Origin: Onchocerca volvulus
Taxonomy: Eukaryota; Nematoda; Chromadorea; Rhabditida; Onchocercidae
Length of the DNA stretch: 64,000 bases
Assembly (NCBI GenBank): GCA_000499405.2
Contig: HG738138.1
Span: 8,306,888-8,370,887 of the forward strand
Reading direction: 5' to 3'
Shown: positions 1-13,077 of the stretch, in pieces
How the letters are laid out: each line of letters begins with the position of its first letter
Position numbering within the stretch: position 1 is the stretch's first letter
Program-made: the position numbers and the translations under genes
Notes under the pieces: model-generated
The model's input: only the letters and a program-made list of their open reading frames with translations
The model's database searches: none
Told to the model about the DNA's origin: nothing

Positions 1-66
1 GTTTATTCGATATATCCCTATCCGATGTTTATACTGCTTTCTTGTGTTAGGCCTGTATCTTTTTAG

Positions 67-180
67 ACTAAAGACGATGCAAATCTAGAAATTGTTGAAG
101 ACTCAAATGAAAGCTTGCGCGATCATCCTGCAACATATCCAATAAGTTATGCAAATGGTGAAACTGATCTTGGAAATTGA
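67..180 (+). CDS. 3'-terminal exon of an unrecognised gene, cut by the left edge
   Basis: After an acceptor ending CTTTTTAG at 57-66, a frame of 37 codons runs to TGA at 178-180. It encodes an acidic tail beginning TKDDANLEIVEDSNE and ending NGETDLGN. The upstream exons lie outside the window. A poly(A) signal AATAAA at 684-689 could end the transcript. I do not recognise the family; acidic, low-complexity C-termini of this kind are not diagnostic. The call rests on the good acceptor, an open frame in the phase it sets, and a protein-like composition, so it is moderately supported only. Confidence 0.45.
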   Translation, partial: TKDDANLEIVEDSNESLRDHPATYPISYANGETDLGN

Positions 181-2490
181 ATATTCTGACTTCGAGTTAG
201 TGTGTACAATGAATTACTTGGAATGTATTGACATCTTTTAGCTTGAATTTTATTCTATTCAAAGAAATATGTTCTGAAACTCATGAAAATAGTATTTTTT
301 TTTTTAGTCTTCATTTTTATTTATAATAATATGCCATTTTTATTGCATTTTATTATTTCAAAATCTTATTTAATGACAATTTACGGTTCAAAGTGTTTTA
401 GAAAATCGCGTTGTAAGACGATGCTTGCAATGAAGAAGTTCTGCGAAGGCCTTGAAGTAAATGTGAATTATGCATTTGATGCTCAAAGAAAAGTAGTAAA
501 TAGCAGTTGTTAGATACATAAATTAATTGATAAAGTTGTGATTTTTATATGTTTTTTGTAATTTAATATTATTTCTTTCTGGACGAAAACATATCTTGTC
601 ATTTTCTCATTGATTTTCACTACACAGAGCTTAGTTTTTGCGAATTTCTTGCTTTTTCCGGGTTGCTGTAAATAGTTATTCTAAATAAAATTTTCTCCAT
701 ATTGGATTTTTCCGGTTTTTCTCTTTAGGAATGCATTAAATGATTCTTTGCGAAGTCGCTTGTTTTCAAATAGTTCATTATGTTTACTTTGGTTTAATCA
801 TCTAGTTGTATTTGTATTTGTTTTTGTCTAAGGTACAGATCTCATTAAGCATGTGATATCTGAATTTGGAACCAAAAAAAGACAAATGCGATTTGGGAAG
901 TTTAATTTATAGATAGAATTTCCCAGGCAATAATCGGAAACCTTTAGAATTGAGTCAGTCAGTTAGTAGTCAGTGCGTACGAATTGATCCCTTTTTGTAT
1001 ATTGTTTACTTTCAGTTGGTTGCGTATGCAATAGGTAATGTAAAAGGGAATCTCAGGAATATCTTGCATTGCTGTGACGCTTTGACGTATTGAGCAGTTA
1101 GGTTTTCCGTAGATTTTTTTCTGATTTGGTGGGATTCTTATGTTTCTGGAATACTTCTTTGCAAGTATTTCCCTTATTTGCTCACATTGCTCACATTCTC
1201 TGTAAATATATACATTATTAATAATGGTGATTTTCTTTTTCTGTTAAATACTTCTTTAAGCTATAACTTTGTTCGCGTGTAGGGAATTAAAGTATCTTGG
1301 AGCATGAAATACTGGCTTTCATTAATTGATTTATTTTTTAAATAATGGGTAATGAATCATAGTAAATCATAATTATTTGTGCATGTTCCCATATTCGTCT
1401 TTATGGATGGATAAGAGGGGTGCAGTGTGATTAATTAGTGTTAATGGAAGAATTGTTAGTGATAAACAGATGAGAATTATGAATATATAGAATATGAGAG
1501 AAAGGACGTGGCAAGTATTTCATAGTGGCGCTGAATAAGCGAAAGATGATGCAGAAAAGGAAAATGTGCTGTAGTCATGTAGTAGTGATAGAAAGTGGTT
1601 GGTAGCGCAACTTTCTGCGTAGTAATGAGTAGAAATAGATGATAGCATAACCATTTAAAAATGAATCATTTTCGAATTTTAATTGGTTCAATATGAATAT
1701 ATAATCCATTTAAAATTAGGAGTCCCCCTGCCTTCCACGCAGTTCTGAAAATGCATCCTCACGCCATGTTCTATATTCCTATGGACATAACGTTGGCATT
1801 ATCTTTTTATTGGTCAATTACTTTATCACCCGGCATTACTACTATACCCAGATGTTTTGTTTTATACTATCTTTTTAATGAAAGTTGTCTTGCAGCTTCT
1901 CAGTTATTTATGAAAATATCTCTTTCTCTCTAAATTCATATGTATGACTGTTTCATGAATGTTTTCTTTATTATCATCAGGATTATGGGTCCTGAATAAT
2001 ACTGTTTTGCAACAAATAATAAAGAAGGCATTTAATGATAATTTATGTCTCATAATACAATAAAAATCAAAGAGTATTGTAGTGAAATCAGTGCTCCGTG
2101 GATTTTATTTTACAGTTTTCTAAAAATTTTTCATCCGCTTTAATCATATTTGGAACGAATTTAGCAGGATTAAACTACAGGAATGGGATGGAGAGAATGG
2201 TAAATTCCTATCTAGTAAGTAAGCACATGCATCATAATATTTTGATTCGATGTTTCTTAGGTTGAATGATTTTTGGATTTGGGCCAATAAGATTTAGAGA
2301 ATTCTGGTGTAAGTATTCGATGATAGCTACGAAATAAACTTAATTCTCATATTCTTACAAATCTAACGATATTGCAAAGAAATGCGATTGAGCCCGAGGC
2401 ATTTATCCCAATGTGATCGGTATTTGACCGAGAGAGGACATGTCCTACTCTCAAAGCTTCATTTCTTTAGGTTTTTCCATATCGACAATC
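181..2490. other. 3' UTR and intergenic stretch, no gene seen
   Basis: AT-rich DNA with only short, chance-like open frames. It should contain the 3' end of the + strand gene (AATAAA at 684-689) and, from 2490 downward, the 3' UTR of the choline transporter on the - strand. I see no conserved coding segment or RNA gene. Confidence 0.5.
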
Positions 2491-5400
2491 TTATATATCC
2501 GTACTTAGTGATATATCCTTACTTAGTGTTAGGTAATCTTTGTTATTGGAAGGTTGCAGTGTACTTAATTCTGTAATCGTTGACGCATCAGACGGTTTCA
2601 AAAAATTTCTTTTGACGTAGTTCTCCCCAAAATCTTTCGGCTTTTGCGCATTTAGCGTCTCACTGCTGATGTTAAAGCTAACATCTGAATGCAGTGCAAT
2701 ACGTTCGGGTGGTATGTTAACGACGCACCTCAAGAAGTCCATTCCGATTGGTAATATTCCTGAATTTTAATAGTTAGCATATTCAAATATGTAAATTTTG
2801 CTCGTATGTAGTGACTCGAAATTTCTGATTCAAAATCACAGGTAATGAAACAGAACATATTTACATAATTTTTAAAGTTGATAAATTAAAAACGCTTAAA
2901 CAAGAAGGCCTTTTTTTTTTTTCAAAATATAATTGTTCTGGATAACAACTGAATAGTTTTGATTTACATTATCTGAGATTTCGCAAACACTTTCGATAAA
3001 TCAGCTCGATTATGTCAATCAAAATGGGATCCAAGGACTTTTCCAAGCATAAACCTAACCATTTGTGAATAAATATTCGGAAAGATAAGAAATGCCAATG
3101 CAAGCGATAAACGAGCCCAGCATGGCCATTGTTCGGAACGGGAAGAATTGAGTTCCGAGTGCTGTACCGTCTTCCTTGATCACTTCTTCGTACATAGGAT
3201 AATGGATAAATGCGGGAAAGGAAAGAAGTGGCTCACCTCCAGACAGCCTTAGCAATAATCCCACTGTAAATAAAACATTTTTTTAAATAGTCATAGCTCA
3301 TAAAATATTAGAGTTCTCCATAATCTACATGACATAGGCAGCATGCTAAAAATATACTGTCATCGGACACTTGCTGATTTTGCTTAGTGGATTTCTAAAT
3401 TGTTAATCAATGTTACAGAAGTAACTTCGAGAAACTTAGTAATGAAACTCACCGACATAACCAGTGACGGATCCGTAAGTATTGGAATGCTTGAAATATA
3501 CAACACAAACGAGTTGCGGAAAAAGTATAACGTAGACGAGGTCTGCACACAGGTACCACAAGCCGTAAATGCTGTTTATTGTGAGTGCCATTAAGGTTGC
3601 ACAGAAACCAACTGCAATAATTGCAATACGCATCACACAGATCACTTCTTCTTCATGAGCCTGAAAAAAAAAAAAGAAAAAAAAAAGACACCTCTTTAAG
3701 AGATTGCATTTTTTTAATGCGATAAATGAAAAACTTACATTGGGTCGGATAGCTAATTTCCATATATTGTGTGCAAACATGGAAGCTGCTGAAAGTACTG
3801 ATGAGTCAGCGGATGACATTACTGCAGCCGAAACTGCACCGAGTCCTGCAAATATTTAAACCGGAATGCAATAGAACTGAATTTTTTGTGAAATCCAATC
3901 TTTGATACGTTTGTTTAAATTAGTGTTGAATGTTGAACTTACCGATGAATGCAACCCATTTGGGAGTCAGATACTGAAAAACTAGCGGCACAACCATATT
4001 TGTCTGATCAGGAGGAATTGATTCGCTTTTTGTGCCATTGTTCCATGGGTTGTAATCGGTCAGTCTCCAGTCTATAAATTTATTGCTTCTAAGTTACTTT
4101 ATTCTCCTGTAAACTTCTGAGCGAAATCAGAGGAGTCCGAACCGCACAACCTGACCAGTAGTAAGCGTAATTTAATGTAAATGTTTAAATACTAACCAGT
4201 GTTTCGAGCAATGGCTCCGATTAAGGCAGGTGGTATAGCCATCAAAATACAACCGATACCCGCCACGAATGATAAGTTCTGCGCACCTGACGATGATTTC
4301 GATGATAATACTCGTTGAAAATATACCTTGAAATTGCGTAGTTTTGTTTTTTGTTTCCCTAACATGAATAGAAAAAAGAAGTCAAATTTTCAAAACTTGT
4401 ATCTCTCAAAAAAGCATATTTGTAAAAACCAGAAGATAATCAGAGTTAAAACTAAAAGTTGTTAAACTTTGTGTTTTAGCATTTAGAAGTTAAAAGTAAA
4501 TAGCAAGCTGTCATGGAAACCAGCCTGCCAAGGGATACCACCAAAAATGAGTAGCAGCATGCAGTCTATCCACAGTGTCGTTTCCTTAAAGCCACCAATG
4601 GTACCAATCCAGTCCGCCGCATTCCTTGATATATCTTTCGTTTTATCTTGCAAAAGTGATGCTGGTACACAAACCCACTGCAAATGATTATTGTAATATA
4701 GCTTTTTTCCTTTGTTGGAGTCCTGATGTTTTCATCAAAAGGATCTCAGATTATAACAAAAGATCACTGATTCTGTTCCGAACAGGTTCGTTCCTTGGCT
4801 TCTAAAAGAGGCAATACCAGCCGTCGGAACCTTATCTGAATTTACCTGTCGGTCAAAGTGTCGATCATTCCAACTGTCTGGTTATTACTAGTCAATATGT
4901 GCAAAATCGTTCTCAGTCTGTTTCTAGAAAATTCATCGAGGAAACTCTTACATCTGTTACCAGAATCAGTGAATTTAAGACTTCGAAGAATTTCTTAGAA
5001 AATTTTTTGTCTTAACAATTCTGATCAACAACGAACTAAGCCGACGAATATGCAAAACAGTTGTACAACATCGGTGTATGCAACAGCATATAAACCGCCA
5101 GTAAAAGTATAAAATACAGCAATTATTGCTGATATTATTACTGACAGTGTCATGTCTATCGCCAGAATCACTGATAATGTTGCTCCTGAAATCAAATAGT
5201 GAATACTTTGCAAGAAAAAAGCTATTTCAAGTGCATCTTCTTTGGAAAATAAGAGAGAACTCTTTTTAGAAACATGCAATTTAATTTCAAGGTTTCATCA
5301 TAATTTGTAAAGTGACCAAGAGCTGATAAAATCGCAGCTGTCCAGAATACTTCTCCAAGAAGAGCAGGGATGAACAACAGACCACCAACTCTTTGGCCAT

Positions 5401-8400
5401 ACTTCATCTGCAAGAGAAAAATCTTGATCTTAAATGCTTTGCCAATGTTCATTATCATAAACTTAAAATGTTTTATAATGAGTCGTTAAGTTGCCGAAGT
5501 TTAACTGACTCGATAAATCCAAAATTTTCTATGGAAATGAAGAATGCATGATTTTTCCGACCTTCATCAATTTGACAACAAATTATCTAGAATTTCTAAA
5601 AGATACCTGGAATGGGTCCAACATTGTGATATAACCTTCTTCACGCATCTTTTTCGCAAAAAGAATGCCACCAATGACTAATGATAATGCATAACCGAAT
5701 GGCGCTTGACATCCTAGAAGACCACCATTGTAGAGCGCTTCTGCGGTACCATTAATATAAGCTCCACCGACCCAGGTTGCTGCAAAAGATACCAGCAACA
5801 GTTCATTAAATCGAAATGATACTTGTTGATATGGAAGAAGTGATTTAGACTGTTGAGGTCGCAAAATTTATCAAGACAAGTGGTATCATGAAGTATTCTT
5901 GTTCTAAATGAGATTCCATGTTTTTAATATATCAGTAATTGGAATGAATTTTTCGCAAATTTTAATACTCAGTTCTTTAATTACTCAAAAAAATTTTAAA
6001 GGAGACCACGATCAAGAATTTATAAGTCGGTCTAGTCCACTATTAGTATATTTTCGCTTTCTATTTCTACCCAGAATTGTTGGAAGAATTTTTAAATTTA
6101 TTCATCGCTATCTCCATTAATTATGTTATTATTTTCGTAACTACTGTATCCTCTATTTTATGTTTTAAATTTGAAAGAACAAGAAATTTACTGTGACATT
6201 GAAAGTTTCATGGAGAATTTGCTTATTTTGAATAAAAAATTCATTGCTGATTGAATATGCTTTTAAAAATGATACAAAACAAAAAAGAAAAGTAAAAGTC
6301 ATGTAAAAATAAGATTTCGTTTCCATTCTCTTTCAGGTATTGTTATAAATGAAAATGAAATGGGATACAATTGAAGATCGATCATAAATTTTGTTGGTAG
6401 TGAGGATTATTCTTTAGAAATTGTACAGAAATCGATCGAAAAAAGTTCTGAAATTAGATGAAATAGTGGCTGCATATTTGATTTTTTTTAACTAGAATAT
6501 TTCTGAGTATTATCATATTTGATGACATCCCTGATTTAATTCGTGGTTTATTTTTCATATTTAAATTATAATCATGAACAGCTGCTCACAAAATCTATCA
6601 TTATTCCTTTAATAAAAGCAGTACTATCAGCACTTAATAGACATAAAATTGATTTCTCATTCGAAACTAATAAATTCTTCTAGTTTTGATAACCTAAACA
6701 CATCCTTTAGCTTTTTCTCAAAAAACCCCATATTTTTTTGCTATACTACTATTTAAAATCCTGAACTAGAAAAACGAATAGCTGCAAATTCTTGCTTTTT
6801 ATCGCGAACTAATAGAAATCAATATTCCATCTAATGGTGTGTGATTTAATCAAAATTTTAATTGTATTACAATGCACATAAACTCTCTGAATATTACAAA
6901 CTCCAAATGATCTCAAAATATGTTTTCAACATTCTTAATATTGGTTAATTCCTTAAAAAACGAAAATCATTTCAACGTTCGTCACATCCTAAAATTGTAG
7001 AATTATTATCAGTGAAATTATTTTTAACATGATGAAACAAAAAATATATCTATATAAATAGAAGTGATTATTTGCGATGCATTTGAGCACTATCCCAAAT
7101 TAGTATCAGTGTTTATTTTTAAAAAGTTTGTTAATTTTTATTGAACAGATCGATGACGGAAAAATCAAATCATTAAACCTGCGGGGAAAAACTTTAAAAA
7201 CGTCAATAACATTTGCTTTACAAGCCGCTACTTTTTTTCTCAATCATCGTTTCAAAAATCTTACCCGTTGTTCAAAATTTTTACTGTGCAAGGAAATGCT
7301 TACTGCAGTATTTCCATGTTCACTACCAGTGATTACTGAAGTTAATTTTCAGTGATGGAATTAGTTTTTATCAGCTTTTGCCAGCCTGTTTCTCTTTTTG
7401 CACTTTTAGATCCAAAATTATCTTATGAGTTAGCATGCCTGGAAAATATCAAATTCGCAACTGCCATTCGTGTTGCTGATTACAACGGATTGAAGTAACA
7501 TCGAATAGGATTAATGAACTATGCAAATTCAAAAAGCTGCGAAAATAGTTGTTTGTTTGTTTACTGCGGAAAAGAAGAAAACGAAAAGTTGCAGTAGGAG
7601 GGAGATGGGAAAAGGAATAAACCATCTATAGGGGAGATATTTCTGGACGCATCCTCGATTTCCATCTTCCAGAATCATTCTATCCATCCATCCATGATGG
7701 TATTTTGCTGCTACGGCTGCTGTTGTTTTTACTGCAACCAGAGTTAGAAATGAAATCATAAGAATTGATCGCTTGCAGTTGGGTTGTTTTCCCATGAGAA
7801 ATTCGAGATTCTCTAAAGTCGTTTACCATAGATGCCTTCTAAAAGTTCGATACTAAACTAACTAAAACATATGTATACTATATAAACGTCTTAAAGCACT
7901 ATCCATTTCATTTTATCCCAGCTTTCTCCGAAATCCGAATACTCTCCACCCTCGATGAAACTGGCTTTCGTCACACTTTCTATAGCATCTAAAGTAGCCA
8001 AAATCTTTGAAGAACAATAATTTGTATAAAGATTTGATGATCTATCTCCTTAAAAGAAACTTTCAGAAGGTGAGGGAAATTTTTGGATATATGCCTATTC
8101 AGATACTGACAGTTTAAACGACAAATGAATTCCCAGAACATTTAATTTAGAAATTTGGATTTCGAATTTTTTATTCAGAAAAAAAAAAGAATGCTAGTTA
8201 CAGAAGTGAGAAATAAACAAAAAAGACGAGAAAGATGATGAACACGTAATGCAGTGATTAATCTAGAATCAAAACTGGAATTCACTGAAATATTGCTGCA
8301 GCTAATTCACATGTTTTTGGATAAATGAATGAATGGATGATGAATGGAATATTTCGATCCATAAGAAATAGCAGCAAGCCTTCTTATTGCTTTGTCTTCT

Positions 8401-9510
8401 GCGAATTAAAATGAATGCAAATTCCCGACCAACCTTCCTTATATCGCTAAAAACTAATTTCACTGATTATTGAAATTGCAATCCTCCCCTGTTACACAGA
8501 AATTCTCGCACAAATTCACACTTATTCATTTACATCTCCAGTTGATTTATAAATAATATTTGCGGAATATTCTCAGGATCGAACAATTCACTCCATCAGC
8601 TGCCTATTACATAAAAATATGCTTCATTTCTTGCCTGAATTTGAAAAAAAAAAAAAGATTTATGGTATTGAGATAACTATTCCCAACTACCGCAAAAAAT
8701 ATTTTTTGAACTTATTTTTGATCTTTTCAATTCACATGAGAGGTGTTTATTAAGCATGTTATCGATAAGTTTCTGGACAAGTTTTTGAATCCTGGTGCTT
8801 GATTTAAGAATTCCCAGTTCTTATTCAATAAAAGAAAGTGACTCTTCTTGTCAAACATTAACTTTATAAAATGAATTCAAATGTTGTAAATGGCAATTTT
8901 GAAATGAATCTTGAGTGTTTCGTGTTCTCTGGCTATATCATACGACAATATACCGAACAAAGAAAATAAAATTGTAAAGATTTGATTGATATTTTTTTTT
9001 TAAATAAAAAAATTACACAAACAGAATTTTTTTATGCACAATTTTTAACAGCAGAATAAATCAAAGTTGCCAACATAGACTTTTTTTTTCATTAGAAGAA
9101 GGCCATTGGTTTTTTCATTCGAAGAAACTTATATTTACATCACAAAAAATCGAAAATTTGAAACCAAAGGAACCCTTGATTCTTTCTAAAACTTGGCGAT
9201 TTCAAGATTTTAGAATGCAACGAGAGGATAGCAAAGATCAATTAATGTATGAAATCATGTCAACTGTGTGATTAGTTTAATTCCATAAATGTTCTTAAAT
9301 GTTTGATATTCAAAATTAAAATTTACCAGTCATGGTGAAGATACCCACTAAAGTACCAATATTTCGACCTGCCAGCATAACTTCTTCGGTTTGTTCACCA
9401 TCAATAGACATTGGGTTGACATCTTTCGCTTTTCGACCAGCCCAAATGCCGACAACAAGAATTAACAGATAGAAAAATATAATAGCCACAATGCCCAGGT
9501 AATCAATCAT
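2491..9510 (-). CDS. cho-1: High-affinity sodium/choline cotransporter (CHT1/SLC5A7 family)
   Basis: Takes choline back into cholinergic terminals with sodium, the limiting step of acetylcholine synthesis. It belongs to the sodium:solute symporter family. Eleven exons were spliced by hand: 9327-9510, 5607-5779, 5317-5407, 5037-5185, 4525-4677, 4197-4326, 3943-4071, 3739-3845, 3453-3660, 3060-3263, 2491-2759; they total 1797 nt (598 aa). The start is the ATG at 9508-9510, giving [10 protein letters not shown] as in worm CHO-1. Family motifs follow in order: [97 protein letters not shown] and [18 protein letters not shown]. About 13 membrane helices are expected. The cytosolic tail keeps CVVNIP and has a YLTL sorting-like motif. 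Intron 1 is 3.5 kb. Intron 5 has a GC donor. C. elegans CHO-1 is slightly shorter, mainly in the tail. Confidence 0.96.
5780..9326 (-). other. Long first intron of cho-1
   Basis: This 3.5-kb intron separates the first coding exon from the rest, while all other introns of the gene are under 600 bp. It is AT-rich with homopolymer runs and no coding stretch I can support. Its size and place make it the likeliest home of internal regulatory elements, but that is inference. Confidence 0.6.
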
Positions 9511-12500
9511 TCTCTTAAATTTCGTGTTGACAATCAAGAATACCAATTTGATGTAATCTTTTTATTTTTCCTGACATTGATTTCTTTTTCGGATTCTAGA
9601 ATTGCTTTATCATAAGTCCAGATAACAGCTTTATACAATTTTCGCATTAATTTATATCTTTAAAGAATAGAATAGTCTAGTAAATCAGTCCTGAAATTAA
9701 CTGATCATTCCTAATGACAAGCAATAGATGCAATATTCATGAAAATCCAGACGTATCCAAAATCATTGAAATTTCTGCTTGATAAATTTTCTGCTGGAGT
9801 TAATTAATTTATTAATAATGAATTTGCAACCCGGAATATTCCCAGTATTTTCAATGCATGCTGGAGAAATGATGCAAAATCATTTGATACTTTTGAACTG
9901 GATCAAATTCCTTTTTAGTATGCCGATTTGCACATAACATACAAACGTACAATTAATTTAAATTCCGTTTATGCTGAAGAAGATTGAAGATAGCGTGATG
10001 CCATTCTATAAACATTTAAGGCAAACAATCAGTTCTATTGAATCCCACCTTTTTATCAGCCTTAAAATTTTTCCCTTTAGTTTTTATCCATTTCGTAGCT
10101 TAAAAACATGAATTTCTCGAATTCTTGAACATGCATGTCTCTTTTCAAAGAATTTAGGAGCGAATTAAAAAAAAAAAAAAAAAGAGTAAATATAAAGGAT
10201 ATTTATGAGCTTATGAAAAAGTTCATAATTATTGTTAAAATGATTGCTAGCTAACAATTTCAAATCCTATACGTCCCATTCGATGAATTCAAAACGAGAA
10301 AAAATCACTAGCTCCTCCTTTTAGCTTTTAGTCTTATTTTTGAGAAATAAAATATTAATTTTGGCCTCAAAATGATGAAATTCAACAAAAATTGTTAATC
10401 AAGAATTATTTTAAAAAGATGACGTATCTGTCGTTTTTATCAAGAAAATTTTTTCACTTACACTACAGTTTATGTCATCAACATATTGAAATGTCAAACA
10501 AAGTTGAGAGTGTCAAACGTCATGATATTCCGCTCAACAGTAGTTAACACCATTGATAGTATCCTTGTTTTCATTTGTAAGAAATTAACAATTTTATTTC
10601 AACTTGCATAAACACCATTAACTTGACCGTTGAAGAATCTGTTAAATATGAAGAAAATTAATTAAATCCGATAAGTTAGATGTAAAATGAAAAGATATCG
10701 TTTTGATTTGTACATAAAGAGTCTGCATGAATTTCAATAATTCTTAGGACCATTTCATTCATTTGACAATGAAAAAGGATAATAGCCTAGGATAAACAAT
10801 TCATATCGAAAGAAAAATTGACCAGTTGCTTGGATATTTGAAAAAAAAAAAATAAAAAAAAAAAAGAGCGACGAAAAGAAATTTCTGGATTGTGTGCTTG
10901 GGAAGAAACGAAAATTTTTTATTTACTAGGCTAGATGGTACATACTGCAAAATATGAAAGTAATTAGTTTAATTCAAGCGTCTCTTTGTATGTTTGTTTT
11001 CTCTGCTAAATCATCAATACTTCAATTTCCAGAAGTAACTTTAGAGTATTAATTTTTGCAAATTTGAAAATACAGGAAGAAATTAATGCAATACTGTTAT
11101 TAATTTTGTGCGAAAAATCAAAATGTTTAAAGAAAGAAGGGGTCTGAAATTTGTTTTGAAAATGCATTGAAAATTGAACAAATGAGGACTCGTTGAAAGA
11201 TACAAATTTATGAAAACTTTCAGATTCGTCATAAGAATAATCCAAAAACAGAAATGTTTTTCAAATATATGTTCGATTTCTAGATTTTTATTCAATTGGA
11301 TTATCAGAATATAAGCGCTAAGTACTGAATGTTCAAATTTAAATAAGCCGATTACGGTAGATTTAAAAAGAGAGAGAATGAAACTATCTGATGTCAAGAT
11401 GCTTTTTTTCAAGCAATATTCTGGATGATGATGCTTGAAATTTTGAGAATTCTTTCAAGAGGAATAACTTAAGAAGAAAGGAGTGCATTGCTGCTGAGGT
11501 GAGGTGAATGAATGAATGAAATAGTCATAGTTATAGTGGCTGGCATCATTGTCCATAGATGGATGATGATGATGATGATGATGCGATGCTCTCTCTCTAA
11601 CTGATGCGACACCGACGACGATGACGGCGACAACGACGACGAAAATGATGACGGAGACTTCAACGTCCCAAAGAAAGGCACTCTAATGAGGTGAAGCTTG
11701 AGCTGCTAGTCCCTCTAAACTAGTGCTTTCTCCGCCTTCTTCTTTCATTCAACTCTTCCTTCTTTTGAATTGTTTCTGTTTTCTCTTTTATGAGATTGGA
11801 TACTTGTCTGCTTACTTACTCATTTTCCAAGTACCACTAGATGATGATGCTGATATCGTTGATATGAGCAGGCTAAATATTGAAGAAATTAAGTGCTGAA
11901 ATGTGAAATTCAAATTCACTCATTGCTCTTTTACTTGAGGAAAAGAAAGCTAATTTTAATTCCCTCCCCCATCCCCTCCAGCATTTCTTTGTTTTTATTC
12001 AGCGTGCACACTGCTGAGTGTCATTTATACACAGGTAAGAGATTTAGGGTAACTGTACAACTCAGGTGTGACCTTCGAGCGTATTACCTAGGTTAAAATG
12101 AGAGGAAATCCGAAGGATGCAAAGGGATTGAAAGTAAACGGGTCATGATGAAGGCAGGATAAAGGAGGAGGGAAAAATTTATGTGCAATAAGCATGGGAG
12201 GAGGAGGATGAGGTGGTAAGCAGCATAGCAGCTTAAGAAAAGGGAGAAAAGGCTCAGTGATGATGTATCCTTTCTTCTTTTCGGCTATTCCAATTCAATT
12301 ATTCCATTCGATTCAACGGCATTTTAGAATGCCTCTTCTAAGCAGAGTTGTTTACCACTTAAAAAAAATCATTTGTTACCGTTATTTGAGAACTTTCATC
12401 AGTTTCTAATCAACGCTTTAAGTCATTCAAATCTTCCCTCGAAGTTCTTCCCCTTTTCTTTATTGCATTTAATTTCAGGAGACAAATTAATGTATGCTAG

Positions 12501-13077
12501 ATCTAGCTCTAGTCCATTAAGAAATCCTAGTACTAATCTTCTAATGTACTACATGCACTGATTTGTTAACGATTTCAGAACTTAACACTAGATCTAGAAA
12601 TCTGAAAAGAAAAACGCAAGCACTTTCTAGGATATTCCTCTCGTCTTCTTTTATCAAACTCTTCGGGCGATAACTACCTCAGTCATTATCCTCTCATCAT
12701 AGTCATTAAGCGCCATATTTCGACACAAAATTTTATTTCATTAATTACTTCATATCATATTTTGCGGCTAGTAGAACTTTATATGTAATGCCGATGGTTA
12801 GGTTGTTTACGTCTTTAAATATCATAATCAGGAATCGTGAACTTTCTTCTTGATTTAATGCCTTGAAAGAAAAAGAAGAAAACTCATATTCATAGATATA
12901 CACACACATAAAAGAACCGATTTGTTTATAGACGATCGAGCGACAGAAACTTCTCACACGCACACATATATTAATTGAACACTAATATGATAGAATTGTT
13001 CTAGATAAAATATATCTACGCAAATCCAAATTTCAAAAGATTTATATAGAAAACTGCAAAAAGGACAGGGAAAAATA
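9511..13077. other. Intergenic region upstream of cho-1
   Basis: About 3.6 kb between the cho-1 start and the stop codon of the ABHD14-like gene, all on the same transcribed strand. It must hold the cho-1 promoter. The only structures seen are a (GAT)n microsatellite at 11562-11583, several A or T runs, and a purine-rich stretch near 12100-12260. No TTTCAG-type acceptor lies close above the cho-1 ATG, so a 5' non-coding exon may exist here. Confidence 0.5.
11562..11583. repeat. (GAT)7 microsatellite
   Basis: Seven uninterrupted GAT units, followed by further ACG/GAT-rich imperfect repeats up to about 11660. It lies in the cho-1 upstream region, not in a coding exon. Confidence 0.9.

Noticed and set aside
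7529..7795. 88-codon - strand frame inside cho-1 intron 1, considered as an alternative exon
   Set aside because: No acceptor/donor pair in phase with the transporter and no similarity to its sequence.
10851..13060. Several short frames in the cho-1 upstream region
   Set aside because: Low-complexity (GAT, poly-A/T) translations without splice signals or conserved patterns.
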